Source: Methylomonas aurea
Lineage (GTDB): Bacteria; Pseudomonadota; Gammaproteobacteria; Methylococcales; Methylomonadaceae
NCBI RefSeq assembly: GCF_024505045.1
Contig: NZ_JANIBM010000025.1
Location: forward strand, 1-64,000
Length of the DNA stretch: 64,000 bases
Reading direction: 5' to 3'
Shown here: in pieces, positions 1 to 7,486 of the stretch
Position numbering within the stretch: position 1 is the stretch's first letter
Layout: each line of letters begins with the position of its first letter
Program-made: the position numbers and the translations under genes
Notes under the pieces: generated by a model
What the model saw: only the letters and a program-made list of their open reading frames with translations
What the model was told of the DNA's origin: nothing
Databases searched by the model: none

Positions 1-247
1 CTCGGCAATCGCCAATAAGTCGAGATAGTCGTCGAAATCAAAGTGAAGATTTTTAGCCCGCGATAGCCGTCGCGTCGGGCGGGTTTTCGTAGCGAAGCGG
101 AGAAAGCCTGCAAGGCCTCGCGAAATGGCGTGAAGTCATGCGAAAGCCTAAGTTTCGATACCCTTGTTGGGACGAGACTAGGTGACGCGGATAAATCGGG
201 GTCGTCGAAGGCGTGAGCGGTTGCGTGCATTTTTTCTGACTTTTCGG

Positions 248-475
248 TCAATGGATTCCGAAAAATCTTTCGCAAAAATAGCGCGTTTCGGCGCAAGAAT
301 ACCCTCCGAAGCATAAAAGAGGGCATAGGATCTCGCGCTCCATTCGCAACTGCTCGTTTTCCCAGCGTAACCAGCGCAAATTTTCCTGATCGGCCAAGTT
401 GAGGTAACCCCTTTTCTCACATCGTCCAATCTTTACCGATTTGCGCTCTACGCGTACCCAGCGACCGAGTGCACT
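248..475 (-). pseudogene. IS3-family transposase OrfA remnant
   Basis: The minus-strand frame at about 475-326 encodes residues reading LRWLRWENEQLRMEREIL, preceded by GRWVR and DQEN. This is the typical IS3 OrfA C-terminal leucine-zipper region (Trp-Arg turn, then LRxENxxLRMEREIL). After that the expected KKAxxFFAKET continuation is scrambled; a piece reading ETRYFCERFFGIH follows at about 289-251, consistent with an indel. No helix-turn-helix start, no OrfB and no terminal repeats are visible, so this is a fragment and not an active element. The family call is from motif recall. Confidence 0.55.
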
Positions 476-549
476 TATTGAGAGGTGTCTGGATGCCCCG
501 CGATTTGCTGTTATGCACATCGAGCTTACAACGCTATTGATTCGGACCG

Positions 550-592
550 CTGGCGTTTGAATGTTTTTGTTTGCCGATTCCTCAAACGCCAG
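550..592. repeat. 11-bp perfect inverted repeat
   Basis: CTGGCGTTTGA at 550-560 is matched exactly by TCAAACGCCAG at 582-592 with 21 bases between. It lies beside the IS3 remnant. It could be a hairpin, an old element end or a regulator site. Neither flank has a strong T-run, so a terminator is not favoured. Confidence 0.5.
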
Positions 593-866
593 TAAATACG
601 CGAACTTTGTCAATACCAGCACCAGATAGGTTAAAACTTCACGTATAGATTGACGGCTTCTTGCTTGGTTTCCTAGCTGAATTATGGCGGGATGACGTGT
701 TTTCTCGGTGATGATGACCTCTTTTTGTTGAATACGCCTGTCTTTCGAGGCGTTAGGGGGGCATCACATTATTCTTCTCAATTCGCGTTTGCGCAGTGTG
801 CTTTTAGCCAGTGCGCGGCCTCAAGTCGCGGTAACGTTGTTGGACTTGGAAAAAATTGAAATTGTC

Positions 867-894
867 TTGACAACAAAATAGTAGGTGGTAGACT
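867..894 (+). promoter_or_regulatory. Putative sigma-70 promoter of pmoCAB
   Basis: A perfect -35 box TTGACA (867-872) is followed after 16 bases by TAGACT (889-894), a 4-of-6 match to the -10 consensus. It lies about 110 bases upstream of pmoC with no gene between. Transcription of pmoCAB from sigma-70-type promoters is established for type I methanotrophs. The exact start site here is inferred. Confidence 0.6.
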
Positions 895-921
895 GCCTCG
901 CACCTTAAGGGATGAGGGTGT

Positions 922-975
922 CTTCGTAAGAAGTCTGGTAATAGGGAAAAACAAAGAACTCCCGATACGATCGGG
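922..975 (+). promoter_or_regulatory. pmoC leader hairpins
   Basis: Two small stems sit in the presumed untranslated leader. CTTC-GTAA-GAAG (922-933) has a GNRA-type loop. CCCGAT-ACG-ATCGGG (961-975) is a perfect 6-bp stem. A strong ribosome-binding site AGGAGGT lies at 993-999, just before the pmoC start. Such structures often stabilise abundant mRNAs. No known riboswitch is recognised. Confidence 0.4.
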
Positions 976-1003
976 GATTTAGATAATCTTTTAGGAGGTA
1001 GAA

Positions 1004-1756
1004 ATGGCTGCTACAACTGAATCAGTTAAGGCTGATGCTGCGGAAGCACCGCTTTTAAATCAAAGAAACCTGTGGGCAGGCGTTGCTCTGTACTTGGTTT
1101 TTTATTCATTCATTCGCTGGTATGAAGGTGTTTACGGCTGGTCCGCTGGTCTTGACTCATTCGCGCCTGAGTTTGAAACATACTGGATGAATATGCTGTA
1201 CATCGAGATCGTTCTTGAAGTGCTGCTGTTTGCTGGTATCAATGGTTACATCTGGAAAACTCGTGATCGCAAAGTAATGTCAATCACTCCGCGTGAAGAA
1301 CTGCGTCGTCACTTCACTCACTGGACTTGGTTGGTTTGCTACGGTTGGGCTATCTACTGGGGTGCTTCTTACTTCACTGAACAAGACGGTACCTGGCACC
1401 AAACTATCGTTCGTGATACTGACTTCACTCCAAGTCATATCATCGAGTTCTACCTGTCATACCCAATCTACATCATCACTGGTTCAGCTTCATTTATGTA
1501 TGCAAAAACAAGACTGCCTACATACCACGAAGGTCTGCACCTGATGTATTTGGTTGCGGTTATCGGTCCTTTCATGATTCTGCCAAACGTTGGTTTGAAT
1601 GAATGGGGTCACACATTCTGGTTTATGGAAGAGTTGTTCGTTGCTCCATTGCACTACGGTTTCGTATTCTTTGGTTGGGCTGCTCTGGCTATAATGGGTG
1701 TTGTGAACACCGAAGTAATGGCAATTGCAAAATTGCTGAAAAAAGATCTGGCTTAA
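1004..1756 (+). CDS. pmoC: Particulate methane monooxygenase subunit C
   Basis: Membrane subunit of particulate methane monooxygenase, which oxidises methane to methanol in the intracytoplasmic membranes. The 250-residue protein has about six hydrophobic segments. Conserved copper-site residues are visible: Asp128, His132 and His145 (equivalent to D156/H160/H173 of Methylococcus) and Asn199, His203 and His217 (equivalent to N227/H231/H245), all with matching spacing. The ATG follows an AGGAGGT site by 4 bases. It is the first gene of pmoCAB. Codon use is T-ending and AT-richer than the rest of the window, as expected for a very highly expressed gene. Nothing suggests damage. Confidence 0.98.
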   Translation: MAATTESVKADAAEAPLLNQRNLWAGVALYLVFYSFIRWYEGVYGWSAGLDSFAPEFETYWMNMLYIEIVLEVLLFAGINGYIWKTRDRKVMSITPREELRRHFTHWTWLVCYGWAIYWGASYFTEQDGTWHQTIVRDTDFTPSHIIEFYLSYPIYIITGSASFMYAKTRLPTYHEGLHLMYLVAVIGPFMILPNVGLNEWGHTFWFMEELFVAPLHYGFVFFGWAALAIMGVVNTEVMAIAKLLKKDLA

Positions 1757-1784
1757 TAGCTTATCTTTAAAAGTAAAAATACTA

Positions 1785-1832
1785 TCTCCTTTCCTGCCGC
1801 TACTTTGTTTGAGTGGCGGTAGGATAAAGAGA
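1785..1832 (+). promoter_or_regulatory. Long hairpin between pmoC and pmoA
   Basis: CCTGCCGCTACT (1793-1804) pairs with AGTGGCGGTAGG (1812-1823) using two G-U pairs. The stem extends outward through TCTCCTTT and AAAGAGA with a bulge. The loop is about 7 bases. There is no T-run directly after it, so a processing or stability element, or a partial attenuator, is likelier than a terminator. It may set the pmoC to pmoAB transcript ratio. Confidence 0.55.
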
Positions 1833-1872
1833 AGTCAAAAAATATAATTTTAATTCTTTAGGAGGTAAGCTA

Positions 1873-2622
1873 ATGAGCGCATCTCAATCAGCTGTACGTT
1901 CACGTGCGGAAGCGGTACAAGTTTCCCGTACGTTTGACTGGATGATTCTTTTTACACTGTTCACAGCGGTTCTGGGCGGTTACCACATTCACTATATGTT
2001 GACTGGCGGTGACTGGGATTTCTGGACCGACTGGAAAGATAGACGTCTGTGGGTAACCGTAGCGCCTATCGTTTCTATTACTTTCCCTGCGGCTGTTCAA
2101 GCTTGCTTGTGGTGGAGATACCGTTTGCCAGTTGGTGCAACTCTTTCTGTTGTTGCTCTGATGATCGGTGAGTGGATCAACCGTTACATGAACTTCTGGG
2201 GCTGGACATACTTCCCAGTAAACATTTGCTTCCCATCTAACCTACTGCCAGGCGCTATCGTTCTGGACGTGGTTCTGATGTTGGGCAATAGCATGACTCT
2301 GACTGCTGTTATCGGTGGTTTGGCGTACGGTTTGCTGTTCTACCCAGGCAACTGGCCTGTCATCGCGCCATTGCACGTTCCTGTTGAATACAACGGTATG
2401 ATGATGACTTTGGCTGACTTGCAAGGTTACCACTACGTACGTACCGGTACACCTGAGTACATCCGTATGGTTGAGAAAGGTACATTAAGAACTTTCGGTA
2501 AAGACGTTGCTCCTGTATCAGCGTTCTTCTCTGGTTTCGTTTCTATCATTATCTACTTCTTGTGGCACTTCTTCGGTCGTTGGTTCGCAAAAACTGACTT
2601 CATCGCAGACGACGCTTCTTAA
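1873..2622 (+). CDS. pmoA: Particulate methane monooxygenase subunit A
   Basis: Integral membrane subunit of particulate methane monooxygenase and the usual phylogenetic marker for methanotrophs. The 249-residue length is close to the standard of about 247. Family-typical stretches include GGDWDFWTDWKDRR (about residues 45-58), GEWINRYMNFWGWTYFP and LHVPVEYNGMMMTLADLQGY. The ATG follows an AGGAGGT site. It is the middle gene of pmoCAB, 116 bases after pmoC with a hairpin between. The sequence is of type I (gammaproteobacterial, Methylomonas-like) character by recall; a tree would settle the genus. Homologous ammonia monooxygenase AmoA is a remote alternative. Confidence 0.98.
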   Translation: MSASQSAVRSRAEAVQVSRTFDWMILFTLFTAVLGGYHIHYMLTGGDWDFWTDWKDRRLWVTVAPIVSITFPAAVQACLWWRYRLPVGATLSVVALMIGEWINRYMNFWGWTYFPVNICFPSNLLPGAIVLDVVLMLGNSMTLTAVIGGLAYGLLFYPGNWPVIAPLHVPVEYNGMMMTLADLQGYHYVRTGTPEYIRMVEKGTLRTFGKDVAPVSAFFSGFVSIIIYFLWHFFGRWFAKTDFIADDAS

Positions 2623-2710
2623 TTAGAAGTAGTAGGAAAATGAACTTGGCGGACAATAATAAGCCGTCAAAAAGTCTTAATTAAATTTCTCTAGTGATAG
2701 AGGAGGAAAT

Positions 2711-3955
2711 ATGAAAATAATAAAAGACAAAGTTGCAAAACTGTCCTTTGTCGCACTGTTGGTAGCAATGGCAACAGCGATGTTCTACGCTCCAGCAGCA
2801 TCTGCTCATGGTGAAAAGTCACAGGCTGCGTTCATGCGTATGCGTACTATTCACTGGTTTGACTTGAACTGGTCAAAAGAAGAAGTAGCTGTCAACGAAA
2901 CCATGACTATTTCTGGCAAATTCCTGGTGTTTGCAGGCTGGCCGGAAACTGTTGATAAACCAGAAGTTTCATTTTTGAACGTTGGTATCCCAGGACCTGT
3001 ATTTATCCGTGCTGGCTCTTGGATTGGCGGTCAACTGGTTCCTCGTTCTGTTTCTTTGGAACTGGGCGAAGTTTATGAGTTTAAAGTTCTGTTGAAAGCT
3101 CGTCGTCCTGGTGACTGGCACGTTCACTCAATGATGAACGTACAAGGCGGTGGTCCAATCATCGGTCCTGGTAAATGGGTTACTGTAACTGGTTCTATGA
3201 GCCAATTCGTAAACCCAGTAACTACTTTGACTGGTCAAACCATCAACTTGGAAAACTACGCTCTGGATAACGTTTACTTCTGGCACGCTGTGTGGTTCGC
3301 AATTGCGTTCGCATGGTTGCTGTTCTGGATCAAACGTCCTCTGTTCGTTCCACGTCATATCGCTGTAAGCACTGGCAAAGCAGATTCTTTGATCTCTGCT
3401 GGTGATAAAAAAGTTGGTATGTTGTTCGGTGTTGGTACCATGGTTATCGTAGCTGCTTCTATGGCTTCTACTAACGAAAAATACCCTGTTACTACTCCGC
3501 TGCAAGCTGGTTTGTTGCGTGGTATGAAAACTTACCAAATGCCAGAGTCAACTGTTTCTGTGAAAGTTGATGATGCTACTTACCGTGTGCCAGGTCGTGC
3601 AATGCAAATGACCTTGACCGTAACAAACAATGGCGATTCTGCTATCCGTTTGGGTGAGTTCAATACTGCTGGCGTTCGCTTCTTGGATCCTGCTGTTCAT
3701 GAAGATGACACCAACTATCCTGACGACTTGTTGGCTGAAGAAGGCTTGACTGTTAGCGATAACAGCCCTCTGGCTCCAGGTGAAACCCGCACTATCGAAG
3801 TTACCGCTTCTGATGCTGCTTGGGAAGTATATCGTCTGGCTGACTTGATCTATGACCCAGACAGCCGCTTTGCTGGCTTGCTGTTCTTCTGGGATGCTAA
3901 CGGCAACCGTCAATTGGTAACTGTTGACGCTCCGCTGATCCCAACTTTCATCTAA
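2711..3955 (+). CDS. pmoB: Particulate methane monooxygenase subunit B
   Basis: Periplasmic copper-binding subunit of particulate methane monooxygenase. The 414-residue precursor has a signal peptide cleaved after Ser-Ala, which leaves His33 as the first mature residue. His33, His137 and His139 (in GDWHVHS) are the conserved copper ligands, with the same numbering as in Methylococcus capsulatus. Two cupredoxin-like domains flank two membrane spans (about residues 190-208 and 236-252). The start is preceded by GAGGAGG. It is the last gene of the operon and is followed by a strong terminator. Confidence 0.98.
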   Translation: MKIIKDKVAKLSFVALLVAMATAMFYAPAASAHGEKSQAAFMRMRTIHWFDLNWSKEEVAVNETMTISGKFLVFAGWPETVDKPEVSFLNVGIPGPVFIRAGSWIGGQLVPRSVSLELGEVYEFKVLLKARRPGDWHVHSMMNVQGGGPIIGPGKWVTVTGSMSQFVNPVTTLTGQTINLENYALDNVYFWHAVWFAIAFAWLLFWIKRPLFVPRHIAVSTGKADSLISAGDKKVGMLFGVGTMVIVAASMASTNEKYPVTTPLQAGLLRGMKTYQMPESTVSVKVDDATYRVPGRAMQMTLTVTNNGDSAIRLGEFNTAGVRFLDPAVHEDDTNYPDDLLAEEGLTVSDNSPLAPGETRTIEVTASDAAWEVYRLADLIYDPDSRFAGLLFFWDANGNRQLVTVDAPLIPTFI

Positions 3956-3967
3956 TATGTGAAAGGA

Positions 3968-4037
3968 TTCTAGGTAGATAAAAGCCTAGAATTGAAAGAC
4001 AAACCCTCGCTATTGAAAAATAGCGGGGGTTTTTTTT
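3968..4037 (+). terminator. Rho-independent terminator of pmoCAB
   Basis: AACCCTCGCTA (4002-4012) pairs with TAGCGGGGGTT (4021-4031) with one T-G pair, and a run of T follows to 4037. A smaller stem, TTCTAGG with CCTAGAA (3968-3974 and 3985-3991), precedes it. This closes the operon before the next gene. Confidence 0.9.
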
Positions 4038-4112
4038 GGTGTAAACTACTGGTCAAAATCAATATTTAAAAATTTTAATCAGGATTAATGTTTTGGATTT
4101 AAGAGTATCGAA

Positions 4113-4511
4113 ATGAAGAAGGTAATGTTGGTTTGTTCTCTCTTTTTATTTGTGGGGTGTGTAGAAAAGGATGAATATCAAAATGCGGTATTGGAGCAGA
4201 TGAAAACGGAGAAAGATATTAAGGACTATAAAATCGAGCCAGAAGAAATGACAAAGTGCGTGGTGAACGAATCGTCATCAAATATGCCTGGTTTGTTCTT
4301 TTTAGACCCTCAGCGCAGGCAGGCATATAAGAATTATACGAAAATGCTGGCGCTTAATAAGTCGGCTGATCCAAAAAAAACATTGGAGGAATTAAGGGGC
4401 GATTTTGGTGATGCGAAAAAGCTAGCTGATGCACATTCTAATTATGTAGAAAGCGTAGTTGATTGTATGTCAAGTTTAGTATCTTCCACTGAAGAGGCTC
4501 AAAAAAAATAA
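4113..4511 (+). CDS. Small lipoprotein of unknown function
   Basis: A 132-residue protein with a lipoprotein signal: a short basic start, a hydrophobic core and a lipobox ending FVGC, so Cys16 would be lipidated. The mature part is polar, rich in Lys, Glu and Asp, and probably helical. It has two further cysteines (in TKCVV and VDCMS) that might form a disulfide. It sits between the pmo terminator and tagH and is AT-rich like tagH. T6SS clusters normally encode the lipoprotein TssJ and none is recognisable here. This protein occupies a suggestive place but lacks the beta-rich look of TssJ. Function unknown. Confidence 0.75.
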   Translation: MKKVMLVCSLFLFVGCVEKDEYQNAVLEQMKTEKDIKDYKIEPEEMTKCVVNESSSNMPGLFFLDPQRRQAYKNYTKMLALNKSADPKKTLEELRGDFGDAKKLADAHSNYVESVVDCMSSLVSSTEEAQKK

Positions 4512-4603
4512 GTTAAATAAAAGACATCGAGATAAATTCTCGGAGCGGAATTGGAAGATTCTATAGATTGTATTCTATACAAGTATTAGGAGGCTGGTTG
4601 ATT

Positions 4604-4648
4604 ATGGTATTAACAGATAATTTAATTAGTGGTTATTTTGTTGGTTGA
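4604..4648 (+). CDS. Possible 14-residue leader peptide before tagH
   Basis: A strong AGGAGG (4588-4593) precedes an ATG at 4604 by 10 bases. The frame reads MVLTDNLISGYFVG and stops. The surrounding 188-base gap before tagH has no other gene. The strong ribosome site with nothing larger behind it hints at a leader peptide, but a chance occurrence is quite possible. Confidence 0.2.
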   Translation: MVLTDNLISGYFVG

Positions 4649-4699
4649 TTTGCAATAAAATACTATGTTAATAATTCTATCTGATACAGGAATGTCACT

Positions 4700-6085
4700 G
4701 TGCCTCTAAGATTAAGAGTTATCTCATATAAGGGTATTCCTTCAAGCACTGATTTGTCGGCTACGTTCGATGAACGCGGGGGTACTATTGGGAGGAAAAA
4801 TGAAAATACATTAGTATTAACCGATCCGGAAAACTTTGTTTCAGGTCGTCACGCTGAAGTTTTCTACCAAAATGGACGATATCGCCTAAAAGATACTAGT
4901 AAAAATGGGACGTTTCTCGTTAAAGCAGATATTAGTATAACCGGCGAAGATGTTACGTTACAAAATAACGAAATATTGCGCATAGGTGAATACGAGGTAC
5001 AGGTCGAAATTGATAACGAATCCACCGAACGCCCAATTCTAGATTTTTCGGCAATTGATCGAGGTCCTTTCTCAAAATCTTTTGAAATCGAACCGAATTC
5101 GCCAATTGCATCTACCTCTAACTCCTCAGTTTTTGGGCACCAAATAGAAAAGCCGCTATTTGATCTAGCACCCAATCAATCATACCAAGATAGCTTTTCC
5201 CCGCCCGATGTTTTATCGGCAAACGTATCTCCTTTTAAGACCCAGGAAAGAGATATTGCGGAACTTTTAAAAGGATTGGATTCATTAGCTCCAACCCCGC
5301 CTTTTGGTGCATCCGAAATTGCAGGCACAGCAGATGCGCCGAAATCGTCTGCTTTGGAAGTTGCGCCAGAAACTTATTCAGCACCTAAGTCCCAAGGAAC
5401 CTATTACAGTGACGATCAAATAAATGACGATCAGGTTCCGAGTCTTAGGGCGATCAAGGATTTAAGCGAGTGCGTGACGTCTACAAATTCGAATGCTACT
5501 CCAGGAACAACTCCAGATAACAGTGAGTTACTTAGGTGCTTTTTGCAAGGTGCTGGCATAAATGATTTGGATTTTTTGCCGGAATCTCAGCGGTCAAATG
5601 CCATGACTGCCGCAGGAAAGTTATTCCGCGATTTGATAGAAGGATTGATGGATGTATTACGCGTACGCGCAGAGATGAAGAGTGAGTTTCGCGTTTCAGT
5701 TACCACAATCCGGTCAACAGAAAATAACCCACTAAAATTCAATCCTGATGTGGAAAGTGTGCTTAAACTTATGTTGGCGCCAAATAATCCGGCTTTCATC
5801 GCACCGGATGTTGCGGTAACCGAAGCGTTTAGAGATCTTAGATATCATCAAATGGCCGTTACAGCAGGCATACAAGCATCGTTGGCGGAGATCTTGCGAC
5901 GATTTGAGCCTGAAGCCTTCGAGAAAACATTGGGTGAAGGATTAGTGTTTCAGAAAAAGGCGAGGTGTTGGGAGCTTTATTGTGAAAAATACCCTGAATT
6001 AAAGTCGTTAGCCGTCGAAGAGTTTTTTGGAGAAGAATTTGCCGATGCCTACGAGAAACAGATGCATCTATTCAACCGCCGCTGA
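4700..6085 (+). CDS. tagH: T6SS FHA-domain protein TagH
   Basis: Forkhead-associated scaffold protein of type VI secretion, which in other systems binds a phosphothreonine on a T6SS component and promotes assembly. The FHA domain covers about residues 5-105 with the phosphothreonine-binding residues in place: Gly31-Arg32, Ser48-Gly-Arg-His51 and Asn69-Gly-Thr. A low-complexity linker follows, then a TagH-type helical domain from about residue 265 to the end. The start is a GTG. It heads the tssKLM operon. The gene is clearly AT-richer than tssA onward, suggesting different ancestry or slower amelioration. The family is also called Fha, ImpI or VasC. Confidence 0.9.
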   Translation: MPLRLRVISYKGIPSSTDLSATFDERGGTIGRKNENTLVLTDPENFVSGRHAEVFYQNGRYRLKDTSKNGTFLVKADISITGEDVTLQNNEILRIGEYEVQVEIDNESTERPILDFSAIDRGPFSKSFEIEPNSPIASTSNSSVFGHQIEKPLFDLAPNQSYQDSFSPPDVLSANVSPFKTQERDIAELLKGLDSLAPTPPFGASEIAGTADAPKSSALEVAPETYSAPKSQGTYYSDDQINDDQVPSLRAIKDLSECVTSTNSNATPGTTPDNSELLRCFLQGAGINDLDFLPESQRSNAMTAAGKLFRDLIEGLMDVLRVRAEMKSEFRVSVTTIRSTENNPLKFNPDVESVLKLMLAPNNPAFIAPDVAVTEAFRDLRYHQMAVTAGIQASLAEILRRFEPEAFEKTLGEGLVFQKKARCWELYCEKYPELKSLAVEEFFGEEFADAYEKQMHLFNRR

Positions 6086-6139
6086 ATATTAACAAACCTG
6101 AAGCTGATAGTAGGCTAACAAATCAAAAATCAACAGAGT

Positions 6140-7480
6140 ATGGCTATAAGTAATAGGATTGTTTGGACTGAAGGCATGTTTTTACGGCCGCAGCACTTCC
6201 AACAACATGACCGCTATTTAGAAAGGCTGGTAGATGGGCGCTGCCGTGGAATCCGAGCGCATGATTGGGGGGTTTCGACACTTGCAATCGACATCAGCCA
6301 ATTGCCGATCGGGAAAATTTGTCTGAATGAAGCGAGAGGTATATTCCAAGACGGTACGCCGTTTTATATGCCACATGAAGACGATCTGCCGTTACCCTTG
6401 GATGTTCCGCCGGGAACCAGCAATGAAATTGTTTACTTGGCACTGCCATTAATGCGGCCGGATGGGGTCGAGATCGACAGTGAACAAAATCCGGACGGGC
6501 TAGCACGCTATCGAATAAACCATCGTGAGGTCAGAGACAACAATGCCGGATATGACGGCCGTTATCCGGTGCAAATTGCGCATATGAGGCCGCGTCTACT
6601 ATTAAGTTCGCAGGAACGCTCAGGCTATTTGTGTTTGGGGGTTGCCAATATCGTTGAAGTTCGAGCGGATAAAACCGTCGTGTTGGACGACAAATACATT
6701 CCTGCATCATTGCAATCCTCGGCTAGTCAAATTCTGGCTGGTTTTGTCCGCGAATTGCAAGGGTTGTTGCATACCCGGGGCGAGGCTCTAGCGAACCGCG
6801 TTGCCGGTGCATCGCACGGCGCCGCTGTCGCCGAAGTCGCAGATTTCTTATTGTTACAATCGATTAATCGCTACGAGCCCGTGCTCGCACATTTGGCTGA
6901 AGACAATTCCTTGCACCCTGAAAGCCTGTTTTCCTTGTGCCTGCAGATAATGGGAGATCTTGCAACTTTTTACCGGCCAAACAAGCGCCCGGTCGATATA
7001 CCGCCCTACCAACACGATGATTTGCGCCGATGTTTCATCCCGTTGATCGACGAATTGCGTCGTCTGTTGAGCATGGTGTTGGAACAAAATGCGATTCAAA
7101 TTCCACTCACCAAGCACAGCCAGTCGGTTTACTACTCGGGACGTCCGGATGTAAAACTATTGGAAAACGCAATCTATATACTGGCCGCCAGTGCGCAAGT
7201 ATCTTCGGAAATGTTACGTATGCATTTTCCGCCGCAAGTAAAAATCGGCCCGGTTGAAGAAATCACGCAATTGGTCACTGCCGCTCTGCCCGGAATTGCG
7301 ATACACCCGTTGCCGGTGGCGCCAAGGCAATTGCCTTACCACGCGGGCTGTTCGTATTTCGAACTCGACAAGCAGAGTCCCTATTGGAAAAAAATGGCTG
7401 AATCTGGCGGTTTTGCGTTCCATATCGGCGGCAATTTTCCCGGTTTGGAGTTGGAGTTTTGGGCAATAAAAAAAGGGTAG
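6140..7480 (+). CDS. tssK: T6SS baseplate protein TssK
   Basis: Baseplate component that docks the sheath and tube onto the TssL-TssM membrane complex. The 446-residue length fits the family, and the N-terminus carries the hallmark IVWTEGMFLRPQHFQQ. The start is the first ATG of the frame, 54 bases after tagH, with only a weak ribosome-binding site. It is followed 6 bases later by tssL, so the genes are co-transcribed. Nothing is missing. Confidence 0.96.
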   Translation: MAISNRIVWTEGMFLRPQHFQQHDRYLERLVDGRCRGIRAHDWGVSTLAIDISQLPIGKICLNEARGIFQDGTPFYMPHEDDLPLPLDVPPGTSNEIVYLALPLMRPDGVEIDSEQNPDGLARYRINHREVRDNNAGYDGRYPVQIAHMRPRLLLSSQERSGYLCLGVANIVEVRADKTVVLDDKYIPASLQSSASQILAGFVRELQGLLHTRGEALANRVAGASHGAAVAEVADFLLLQSINRYEPVLAHLAEDNSLHPESLFSLCLQIMGDLATFYRPNKRPVDIPPYQHDDLRRCFIPLIDELRRLLSMVLEQNAIQIPLTKHSQSVYYSGRPDVKLLENAIYILAASAQVSSEMLRMHFPPQVKIGPVEEITQLVTAALPGIAIHPLPVAPRQLPYHAGCSYFELDKQSPYWKKMAESGGFAFHIGGNFPGLELEFWAIKKG

Positions 7481-7486
7481 GCGGCG

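Larger units (their letters stand above)
1..1003. other. Gene-poor region upstream of pmoCAB
   Basis: I see no intact gene here. On the minus strand a frame is open from about 135 to the left edge and ends in residues reading NLHFDFDDYLDLL, which faintly recalls REP-associated transposases. It has no start codon in the window and may be a decayed or edge-cut gene. Further right are an IS3 orfA remnant, an 11-bp inverted repeat, a small hairpin at 734-753 (ACGCCT paired with AGGCGT), and then the pmo promoter and leader. The stretch looks like worn mobile-element debris next to the operon. Confidence 0.5.

Noticed and set aside
4113-4511. The small lipoprotein as a true TssJ
   Set aside because: It is helical and charged and lacks TssJ-like beta-sandwich features, so only a functional substitute is raised.
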